Source: Streptomyces fulvoviolaceus (GTDB lineage Bacteria > Actinomycetota > Actinomycetes > Streptomycetales > Streptomycetaceae). From it: a stretch of 64,000 bases of DNA. The stretch is from NCBI RefSeq assembly GCF_000718165.1, contig NZ_JOEY01000012.1, forward strand, positions 1-64,000, in the 5' to 3' direction. Each line of letters starts with the position of its first letter. Position 1 is the stretch's first letter. The notes below the pieces were generated by a model. That model searched no databases. It saw only the letters and a program-made list of their open reading frames with translations, and was not told the DNA's origin. Positions 57,270-64,000 of this stretch are shown in pieces. A program made the translations under genes and the position numbers.

Positions 57270-57416
57270 AACTTGCTCATCCTGCCCCCTGTCTTCCCCA
57301 TCTGGAAGGGCTCTGTGACCTTCACGACTCATTTGATCGATCATTTTTCGTGATGCCTCACGATTGACCCACGACTGGCCCACCACTGGCCCCCGACCGC
57401 TTCACGATCCGCGAGC

Positions 57417-59669
57417 TCACGATCCCGAGAGCCTGAAGTCCAGGGCCGTACAGCGCCGTCCCGCCGACACCGTGCGCACCGCCTGGCCGATCGCCTTGCG
57501 TGAACCGACGAGGACGACCAGCTTCTTGGCCCGGGTGACCGCCGTGTACAACAGGTTCCGCTGCAGCATCATCCAGGCGCTGGTGGTGACCGGGATCACC
57601 ACGGCCGGATATTCACTTCCCTGTGAACGGTGGATGGTCACCGCGTACGCGTGGGCCAGTTCGTCCAGTTCGTCGAATTCGTACGGAACCTCCTCGTCCT
57701 CGTCCGTCAGCACCGTGAGGCGCTGGTCGACCGGGTCGAGCGAGGTGACCACGCCCACCGTGCCGTTGAAGACACCGTTGGTGCCCTTCTCGTAATTGTT
57801 GCGAATCTGGGTGACCTTGTCGCCGACCCGGAAGACCCGGCCGCCGAACCGCTTCTCGGCGAGGTCGGGGCGCCCTGGGGTGATGGCCTGCTGGAGCAGG
57901 CCGTTGAGGTTGCCGGCGCCGGCGGGCCCTCGGTGCATGGGCGCGAGCACCTGGACGTCCCGGCGCGGGTCGAGCCCGAACTTGGCCGGAATCCGACGGG
58001 CCGCCACGTCCACCGTGAGCCTGCCGACCTCCTCGGTGTCGTCCTCGACGAAGAGAAAGAAGTCCTTCATGCCGTCGGTGACCGGGTGTTGGCCCGAGTT
58101 GATCCGGTGCGCGTTCGTCACGACTCCCGACTGCTGGGCCTGGCGGAACACGCGCGTGAGGCGCACGGCGGGGATGGGACTGTCGTCGGCGAGGAGGTCC
58201 CGCAGGACCTCGCCGGCGCCGACGCTGGGGAGCTGGTCGACGTCCCCGACGAAGAGCAGATGGCCACCCGGCGGGACCGCCTTCACCAGCTTGTTGGCGA
58301 GCAGCAGGTCGAGCATGGACGCCTCGTCGACCACCACCAGGTCGGCGTCCAGCGGGCGGTCCTTGTCGTAGGCCGCGTCGCCGCCGGGCTTCAGTTCCAG
58401 GAGACGGTGGACGGTGGAGGCGTCGGCTCCGGTGAGTTCGGCGAGGCGCTTGGCAGCGCGGCCGGTGGGGGCGGCGAGGACGACCTTGGCCTTCTTGGCG
58501 CGGGCCAGCTCCACGATCGAGCGAACGGTGAAGGACTTGCCGCAGCCGGGGCCGCCGGTGAGGACGGCGACCTTCTTGGTCAGCGCGAGCCGGACGGCTT
58601 GTTCCTGTTCGGGAGCGAGGTCGGTTCCGGTACGGGACTTCAGCCAGCCCAGCGCCTTGTCCCAGGCCACGTCCCGGAAGCCGGGCATCCGGTCCTGGTC
58701 GGTGCGCAGGAGGCGCAACAGCTGGGCGGAGAGGGCGAGTTCGGCCCGGTGGAAGGGGACGAGGTAGACGGCGGTGACGGGCTCCGAGCCGTCCGGCCCG
58801 GGCACCTTCTCCCGTACGACACCGGGGTCGCCGGAGTCCTCGTCCGGCAGGGCCAGCTCGGCCAGGCACTCGATGACCAGGCCCGTGTCGACCTGCAGCA
58901 GCTTCACCGCGTCGGCGATCAGCTGTTCCTCGGGGAGGTAGCAGTTGCCCTGGTCGGTGGCCTGCGAAAGGGCGTACTGCAGGCCCGCCTTGACGCGCTC
59001 CGGGCTGTCGTGCGGGATGCCGACGGACTGGGCGATCTTGTCGGCGGTGAGGAAGCCGATGCCCCAGACGTCGGCGGCCAGGCGGTACGGCTGGTTCTTC
59101 ACGACCGAGATCGAGGCGTCGCCGTACTTCTTGTAGATGCGGACCGCGATCGACGTCGACACCTCGACGGTCTGGAGGAAGAGCATGACCTCCTTGATCG
59201 CCTTCTGCTCCTCCCAGGCGTCGGCGATCTTCTTGGTGCGCTTGGGACCGAGGCCGGGGACCTCGATCAGCCGCTTCGGCTCCTCCTCGATGATCTGCAG
59301 GGTGTCCAGGCCGAAGTGCTGGGTGATGCGGTCGGCGAAGACGGGGCCGATGCCCTTGACGAGCCCCGATCCGAGGTAGCGGCGGATGCCCTGGACGGTG
59401 GCCGGCAGGACGGTCGTGTAGTTCTCGACGGTGAACTGCTTGCCGTACTGGGGATGCGACCCCCAACGGCCCTCCATCCGCAGGGACTCACCGACCTGGG
59501 CGCCGAGCAGCGCGCCGACGACGGTGAGGAGGTCGCCGCCGCCCCGGCCGGTGTCGACGCGGGCGACCGTGTAGCCGTTCTCCTCGTTGGCGTACGTGAT
59601 CCGCTCCAGGACACCGTCGAGCACGGCCAGTCGCCGTTCGCCCGTGGAGTTCCCCGCCTGATTGGACAT
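57417..59669 (-). CDS. recD2: RecD2-type helicase (SF1B)
   Basis: The 750-residue protein has the RecD2 layout: N-terminal OB-like part, helix-hairpin-helix repeats (about 97-155, GLVKGIGPVFADRI, EVPGLGPKRTKKI), then SF1 helicase motifs: Walker A GGPGCGKS (372-379), VVVDEASMLD (Walker B), GDVDQLPSVGAGEVLRDL, VFRQA and the C-terminal YAVTIHRSQGSEYPAV and NLLYTAVTRAK. It unwinds DNA 5' to 3' and works outside RecBCD, which actinomycetes mostly lack. It ends close to the citA promoter region; no operon partner. Confidence 0.93.
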   Translation of the reverse strand: MSNQAGNSTGERRLAVLDGVLERITYANEENGYTVARVDTGRGGGDLLTVVGALLGAQVGESLRMEGRWGSHPQYGKQFTVENYTTVLPATVQGIRRYLGSGLVKGIGPVFADRITQHFGLDTLQIIEEEPKRLIEVPGLGPKRTKKIADAWEEQKAIKEVMLFLQTVEVSTSIAVRIYKKYGDASISVVKNQPYRLAADVWGIGFLTADKIAQSVGIPHDSPERVKAGLQYALSQATDQGNCYLPEEQLIADAVKLLQVDTGLVIECLAELALPDEDSGDPGVVREKVPGPDGSEPVTAVYLVPFHRAELALSAQLLRLLRTDQDRMPGFRDVAWDKALGWLKSRTGTDLAPEQEQAVRLALTKKVAVLTGGPGCGKSFTVRSIVELARAKKAKVVLAAPTGRAAKRLAELTGADASTVHRLLELKPGGDAAYDKDRPLDADLVVVDEASMLDLLLANKLVKAVPPGGHLLFVGDVDQLPSVGAGEVLRDLLADDSPIPAVRLTRVFRQAQQSGVVTNAHRINSGQHPVTDGMKDFFLFVEDDTEEVGRLTVDVAARRIPAKFGLDPRRDVQVLAPMHRGPAGAGNLNGLLQQAITPGRPDLAEKRFGGRVFRVGDKVTQIRNNYEKGTNGVFNGTVGVVTSLDPVDQRLTVLTDEDEEVPYEFDELDELAHAYAVTIHRSQGSEYPAVVIPVTTSAWMMLQRNLLYTAVTRAKKLVVLVGSRKAIGQAVRTVSAGRRCTALDFRLSGS

Positions 59670-59699
59670 GATCCGACGGTACCGCCCGGCACCGACAGC

Positions 59700-60065
59700 T
59701 CAGCCGGCCTGTGAGATCACGTGGTCGATGACCCGCTGGAAGTCCTCGGTCGGGGAGAACTCGACGAACTCGCAGTCCTCCAGGGCCAGGGGGACGTGGC
59801 CGGGTCCCCAGTAGTAGGCCTGCCCCTCCTCGTAGACCTCCTCACCCTCGGGCGTGAGCATCCTCAGGCGGCCCTTCAGCAAGTAGCCCCAGTGCGGGCA
59901 CTGGCAGGCGTCGCCGGGAAGGCCCTTGAGCGCGGGTCCCATGTCCGTGCCCTGCGGCAGACGCACGTAACCGACCGACATCCCGCCCCCGATCGGCTTG
60001 ATACGCAGCTCCACTCCGCCGCCTTCGAGTGCGACGGGTACGTCGTTCCGAGTCGCCGACGTCAT
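59700..60065 (-). CDS. cupin-domain protein
   Basis: The 121-residue protein is a small single cupin: MSVGYVRLPQGTDMGP, CQCPHWGYLLKGRLRMLTPEGEEVYEEGQAYYWGPGHVPLALEDCEFVEFSP in parts. A histidine in PHWGYLLKG and one in GPGH are in the metal-binding places. Function in this group is open (metal enzyme or sensor). GGAGGAG precedes the ATG at 60065; the longer frame upstream has no site. It diverges from the LacI gene with 217 bp between. Confidence 0.8.
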   Translation of the reverse strand: MTSATRNDVPVALEGGGVELRIKPIGGGMSVGYVRLPQGTDMGPALKGLPGDACQCPHWGYLLKGRLRMLTPEGEEVYEEGQAYYWGPGHVPLALEDCEFVEFSPTEDFQRVIDHVISQAG

Positions 60066-60217
60066 GGCTCCTCCGCTCCGGTCCGTCAGGACCCTTGAGG
60101 AAACGACCCCGTGCCTCCAGCGTGAACCGCCCCGAGCGTCCATGCGACCTCGCTCATCCGAGCACCGTTCATCACAATCCGATCTCGGGATGCGGTCAAG
60201 GGCTTGATTAACCCCCG

Positions 60218-60263
60218 TGTAATCGATTCCAATCCTCCGTACACGTCGATGTAATCGATTCCA
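60218..60263. promoter_or_regulatory. two LacI-type operators, 32 bp apart
   Basis: TGTAATCGATTCCA occurs at 60218-60231 and again at 60250-60263, each centred on the palindrome AATCGATT with the central CG of LacI-family sites. The second copy ends 2 bp before the AAGGAGG of the lacI-type gene. The 32-bp offset (three turns) favours cooperative binding. Confidence 0.75.
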
Positions 60264-60282
60264 CAAGGAGGTGGAACGAGCG

Positions 60283-61359
60283 ATGGCGAGCATCAAGGAC
60301 GTCGCCGCCGAAGCGGGCGTCTCCGTCGCCACGGTCTCTCGCGTCCTGAACGACCACCCGTCGGTCAGCGCGGACGCACGCACGCGCGTACTGGCCGCCG
60401 TCGAGGCGCTGGGCTACCGCCCGAACGCCGTCGCCCGTTCGCTGCGCACCGACCAGACCCACACCCTCGGCCTGGTCATCAGTGACGTGATGAACCCGTA
60501 CTTCACCGAGCTGGCCCGCTCCGTCGAGGAAGAGGCCCGCGCGCTCGGGTACAGCGTCATCATCGGCAACGCCGACGAGCGGCCCGACCTGCAGGACCAC
60601 CATGTACGGAACCTGCTGGACCGCCGTATCGACGGTCTTCTCGTCTCCCCCACCGACGGCGGCTCGCCGCTGATGCTGGACGCCGTGCGCGCGGGGACGC
60701 CGATGGTCTTCGTCGACCGGTGGATCCCGGGCGTGGACGTGCCCGTGGTCCGGGCGGACGGACGGGCCGCCGTGCGCGACCTGGTCACCCATCTGCACGG
60801 GCTCGGGCACCGGCGGCTCGCGATCATCGCGGGGCCGGCGGCGACCGCGACCGGTCAGGAGCGTGTGGAGGCCTTCAGGGAGGCCCTGCGGACTCATGGC
60901 CTCGATCTCCCCGACGCCTACATAGGACAGGGCGACTTCCAGGCCGCCAGCGGGCGGCGGGTCACCGAGGGCTTCCTCGACCTGCCCGAGCCGCCCGAGG
61001 TCGTGTTCGCGGCCGACAACCTGATGGCGCTCGGCGCGCTGGACGCCATACGCGCGCGTGGACTTCGCGTGCCGGACGACATCGCGCTCGCCGCGTTCGA
61101 CGACATCCCGTGGTTCGTGCACACCGATCCGCCGATCACCGCGATCGCCCAGCCCACGGGCGAGCTGGGGCGCGCCGCCGTGCGCGCGCTCGTCGACCGC
61201 ATCGAGGGACGGCCCCCCGAGTCCGTCACCCTCCCCGCCCGTCTCGTCGTACGCCGCTCGTGCGGCGAGCCGGCTCCCCAGGAGCCGTCGGCTTCCCCTG
61301 AGCCGCCCCCCGCACAGTCCCCCGCTGTGCAGTCCCCCGTAAGAAGGAGCCAGACGTGA
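60283..61359 (+). CDS. LacI-family transcriptional regulator
   Basis: The 358-residue protein has a LacI HTH and hinge (ASIKDVAAEAGVSVATVSRVLNDHPSVSADARTRVLAAVEALGYRPNAVARSLR in parts, 2-57) and a periplasmic-binding-like sensor domain (TLGLVISDVMNPYFTELA, LLVSPTDGGSPL, VDRWIPGVDVPVVRADG, AADNLMALGALDAI, AFDDIPW). A Pro/Ser-rich tail of 30 residues is odd but common in Streptomyces. ATG 60283 is 11 bp from AAGGAGG. It overlaps the ABC ATPase gene by 4 bp, so it is in the operon it presumably represses through the twin operators. Confidence 0.92.
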   Translation: MASIKDVAAEAGVSVATVSRVLNDHPSVSADARTRVLAAVEALGYRPNAVARSLRTDQTHTLGLVISDVMNPYFTELARSVEEEARALGYSVIIGNADERPDLQDHHVRNLLDRRIDGLLVSPTDGGSPLMLDAVRAGTPMVFVDRWIPGVDVPVVRADGRAAVRDLVTHLHGLGHRRLAIIAGPAATATGQERVEAFREALRTHGLDLPDAYIGQGDFQAASGRRVTEGFLDLPEPPEVVFAADNLMALGALDAIRARGLRVPDDIALAAFDDIPWFVHTDPPITAIAQPTGELGRAAVRALVDRIEGRPPESVTLPARLVVRRSCGEPAPQEPSASPEPPPAQSPAVQSPVRRSQT

Positions 61360-62876
61360 GCAACGCGGACGAGTTGCTGCGCATCGAGGGCATACGGAAA
61401 ACCTTCCCCGGCGTGGTCGCGCTCGACGGCGTCGACTTCGATCTGCGCCGCGGCGAGGTCCATGTACTCCTCGGTGAGAACGGCGCGGGCAAGAGCACCC
61501 TCATCAAGATGCTCTCCGGCGCCTACACGCCCGACGCCGGGCGGATCCTGGCCGGCGGCGAGGAGGTGCGCATCCATGGTGCGCAGGACTCCGAGCGCCT
61601 CGGGATCGCCACCATCTACCAGGAGTTCAACCTCGTTCCCGATCTGACGGTCGCCGAGAACATCTTCCTGGGGCGGCAGCCGCGCCGCTTCGGGATGATC
61701 GACCGGAAGACGATGGAGGCGGATGCCGAGGTCCTGCTGGAAAGGGTCGGCGTCAATGTGTCTCCACGCGCGCGTGTGCGTGAACTCGGCATCGCGCGCC
61801 TGCAGATGGTCGAGATCGCGAAGGCCCTGAGCCTGAACGCGCGCGTGCTGATCATGGACGAGCCGACCGCCGTGCTCACCTCGGAGGAGGTCGAGAAGCT
61901 CTTCTCCATCGTGCGCAAGCTGCGCGAGGACGGGGTCGGGATCGTCTTCATCACGCATCACCTGGAGGAGATCGCCGCTCTGGGCGACCGGGTCACGGTC
62001 ATCCGGGACGGCAGGTCCGTCGGGCAGGTCCCCGCGTCCACGCCCGAGGACGAACTCGTACGCCTCATGGTGGGGCGGTCGATCGAGCAGCAGTACCCGC
62101 GCGAACGGGCCGACACGGGCGCCGCGTTGCTGTCCGTCGAGGGGCTGACCAGGGACGGCGTCTTCCATGACGTGAGCTTCCAGGTGCACGCCGGTGAGGT
62201 CGTCGGTATCGCCGGGCTCGTCGGTGCCGGTCGTACCGAGGTCGTGCGGGCCGTGTTCGGCGCGGATCCGTACGACAAGGGCACCGTGAAGGTCTCCGGC
62301 GCCTCGATCGCCAAGTACGACGTCAACGCGGCGATGACCGCGGGCATCGGGCTCATCCCGGAGGACCGCAAGGGCCAGGGGCTGGTCCTAGGCGCCTCCG
62401 TCGAGGAGAACCTCGGCCTGGTGACCATGCGCGCCGCGACCCGCGCCGGCCTCGTCGACCTCAAGCGGCAGCACGAGGCCGCCGGGTGGATCGCGCAGCA
62501 GCTGGGCGTGCGGATGGCCGGACTCGGCCAGCACGTACGGACGTTGTCCGGCGGCAACCAGCAGAAGGTCGTCATCGGCAAGTGGCTGCTCGCCGAGACC
62601 AAGGTGCTGATCCTCGACGAGCCGACACGCGGCATCGACGTCGGCGCCAAGGTCGAGATCTACCAACTCATCAACCAACTGACGGCCGCCGGAGCCGCCG
62701 TCCTGATGATCTCCAGCGATCTGCCCGAGGTGCTCGGCATGAGCGACCGGGTGCTGGTGATGGCCCAGGGCCGGATCGCGGGCGAACTCGCGGCCGACGA
62801 GGCCACCCAGGACGCCGTGATGGCACTCGCCGTAAGCACCCCTACTACCGAACCGGAGGCCGGCCGTGGCCGCTGA
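61356..62876 (+). CDS. sugar ABC transporter ATP-binding protein (RbsA-like)
   Basis: The 506-residue protein is a double ATPase of the CUT2 class (ribose, xylose, inositol). The first domain has Walker A GENGAGKST and LIMDEPTAVL; the second has a degenerate P-loop GLVGAGRTE, then LSGGNQQKVVIGKWL and LILDEPTRGIDVGAK. It powers sugar uptake with the permease that follows. GTG start overlaps the lacI stop by 4 bp, and its end overlaps the permease gene by 11 bp. Substrate not readable; CUT2 systems near iol genes often take up inositol or ribose. Confidence 0.92.
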   Translation: MSNADELLRIEGIRKTFPGVVALDGVDFDLRRGEVHVLLGENGAGKSTLIKMLSGAYTPDAGRILAGGEEVRIHGAQDSERLGIATIYQEFNLVPDLTVAENIFLGRQPRRFGMIDRKTMEADAEVLLERVGVNVSPRARVRELGIARLQMVEIAKALSLNARVLIMDEPTAVLTSEEVEKLFSIVRKLREDGVGIVFITHHLEEIAALGDRVTVIRDGRSVGQVPASTPEDELVRLMVGRSIEQQYPRERADTGAALLSVEGLTRDGVFHDVSFQVHAGEVVGIAGLVGAGRTEVVRAVFGADPYDKGTVKVSGASIAKYDVNAAMTAGIGLIPEDRKGQGLVLGASVEENLGLVTMRAATRAGLVDLKRQHEAAGWIAQQLGVRMAGLGQHVRTLSGGNQQKVVIGKWLLAETKVLILDEPTRGIDVGAKVEIYQLINQLTAAGAAVLMISSDLPEVLGMSDRVLVMAQGRIAGELAADEATQDAVMALAVSTPTTEPEAGRGR

Positions 62877-64000
62877 CACGCTCAAGAGCGGGGCGGGCGC
62901 CGGTGGCGCCGCGGCGGTCCGCCGCCTGCTCCTCGACAACGGCGCGCTCACCGCGCTGATCGTCCTCGTCATCGCCATGTCGGCGCTGTCGGGCGACTTC
63001 CTGACCACGGACAACCTGCTCAACGTGGGTGTCCAGGCGGCCGTCACCGCCATCCTCGCCTTCGGCGTGACCTTCGTGATCGTCTCGGCGGGCATCGACC
63101 TGTCGGTCGGCTCGGTGGCGGCGCTGTCGGCCACCGTGCTGGCCTGGAGCGCGACGCAGCACGGGGTGCCGGTCTTCCTGGCCGTCGTGCTGGCGGTCGT
63201 CACCGGCATAGCGGCCGGTCTCGTCAACGGCTTCCTCATCGCGTACGGCAAACTGCCGCCGTTCATCGCGACGCTGGCCATGCTGTCGGTGGCCCGCGGT
63301 CTGTCGCTGGTGATCTCCGAGGGCTCCCCGATCGCCTTCCCCGACTCGGTCTCGCACCTCGGGGACACGCTCGGCGGCTGGCTGCCGGTGCCGGTGCTCG
63401 TGATGATCGTGATGGGGCTCATCGCCGCCTTCGTGCTCGGCCGGACGTACATCGGCCGTTCCATGTACGCGATCGGCGGCAACGAGGAGGCCGCACGCCT
63501 GTCCGGTCTGCGCGTGAAGAAGCAGAAGCTCGCCATCTACGCGCTGTCCGGTGTCTTCGCCGCCGCCGCGGGCATCGTGCTCGCCTCCCGCCTGTCCTCC
63601 GCGCAGCCGCAGGCCGCCGACGGCTACGAGCTGGACGCGATCGCCGCGGTCGTGATCGGTGGGGCGTCCCTGGCCGGTGGCACCGGCAAGGCGTCCGGCA
63701 CCCTGATCGGCGCGCTGATCCTCGCGGTGCTTCGCAACGGCCTCAACCTCCTGTCCGTGTCCGCCTTCTGGCAGCAGGTCGTCATCGGTGTCGTCATCGC
63801 GCTGGCGGTGCTGCTGGACACGGTGCGCCGCAAGGCCGGGGCGACTCCTGTGGCGGGCGGTGCGGGCGCGAACGGCGGCAAGGGCAAGCAGGCGGCGACG
63901 TACGGTCTCGCGGCCGTGGTCACCGTGGCGATCGTCGGCGCGACCTCCTTCCTGCACAGCGGCTCGTCCTCGGCGGCGAACCCGAAGGTCGGACTGGCGC
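62866..64000 (+). CDS. sugar ABC permease, C-terminally extended into a probable substrate-binding domain (cut by window end)
   Basis: GTG at 62866 with GGAGG 7 bp upstream opens a frame that runs to the window end (378 codons). The first 325 residues are an RbsC-type permease: LTTDNLLNVGVQAAVTAILAFGVTFVIVSAGIDLSVGSVAA and AVVIGGASLAGGTGKASGTLIGALI in pieces, with 8-10 helices, and LDTVRRK as usual end. The frame goes on through a Gly/Ala linker, an extra helix (YGLAAVVTVAIVGATSFL), a Ser-rich spacer and NPKVGLA, which looks like the first strand of a ribose-binding protein. S. coelicolor SCO2747 is, as I recall, named a bifunctional binding and transport protein, which agrees. Confidence 0.88.
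   Translation, partial: MAADTLKSGAGAGGAAAVRRLLLDNGALTALIVLVIAMSALSGDFLTTDNLLNVGVQAAVTAILAFGVTFVIVSAGIDLSVGSVAALSATVLAWSATQHGVPVFLAVVLAVVTGIAAGLVNGFLIAYGKLPPFIATLAMLSVARGLSLVISEGSPIAFPDSVSHLGDTLGGWLPVPVLVMIVMGLIAAFVLGRTYIGRSMYAIGGNEEAARLSGLRVKKQKLAIYALSGVFAAAAGIVLASRLSSAQPQAADGYELDAIAAVVIGGASLAGGTGKASGTLIGALILAVLRNGLNLLSVSAFWQQVVIGVVIALAVLLDTVRRKAGATPVAGGAGANGGKGKQAATYGLAAVVTVAIVGATSFLHSGSSSAANPKVGLA

Overview
The window is from a Streptomyces chromosome. The GC content is very high, genes overlap by ATGA/GTGA, and the set of chaplins, rodlins and a MelC1/MelC2 tyrosinase pair is diagnostic of the genus. From memory, the order chpG-melC2-melC1 ... chpF ... chpA-chpD-rdlA-rdlB ... citA matches the S. 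coelicolor SCO2699-SCO2747 region; no search was run. No tRNA, rRNA, integrase, transposase or CRISPR array was seen. Layout: 1-4.1 kb holds the 3' end of an acyl-CoA carboxylase beta subunit with its epsilon subunit, a PfkB-type kinase, a wrecked trmO, a 2-hydroxyacid dehydrogenase and a DUF2087 regulator. 4.2-28.6 kb is a developmental cell-surface island: four chaplin genes, three rodlin genes, tyrosinase, small secreted proteins, a VKOR-type disulfide enzyme and a ten-gene exopolysaccharide locus (priming transferase, two GT4 enzymes, polymerase, flippase, chain-length protein, deacetylase, acyltransferase, secreted GH26-like hydrolase). An ATP-grasp/flavoprotein pair follows it. Several chaplin and rodlin genes have promoter-like motifs of the sigma-BldN type (about CGTAAC-N16-CGTTGA), which argues for joint control during aerial growth. 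28.7-38.7 kb holds a long-chain acyl-CoA synthetase, a VWA lipoprotein, an ABC exporter whose ATPase is fused to an extracellular alpha/beta hydrolase, an APC permease and a lipoprotein. 38.7-45.8 kb is a myo-inositol catabolic operon (iolC, aldolase, iolB, iolD, mmsA) with a divergent iolE-like gene and a GntR-type palindrome between them. 45.8-55.2 kb has a small HTH gene, an SDR fragment, a GNAT enzyme, a zinc alcohol dehydrogenase, an MMPL exporter with a divergent TetR regulator, two abutting pseudogenes (antiporter, PrsW-like protease) and a copZ-copA copper operon behind a CsoR-type operator. 55.2-64 kb holds an unexplained structured non-coding stretch, citA, recD2, a cupin gene, and a LacI-controlled sugar ABC operon whose permease appears fused to its substrate-binding protein and runs off the window. 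Across 30-53 kb, five copies of a short GC-rich intergenic element lie in the same orientation; one has been absorbed into the end of the MMPL reading frame. The points most worth following are the duplicated rodlin with an LCP gene between the copies, the hydrolase-ABC fusion, the dispersed element, the hairpin-plus-T-run between chpD and chpA, and the possible ncRNA upstream of citA's 3' end.
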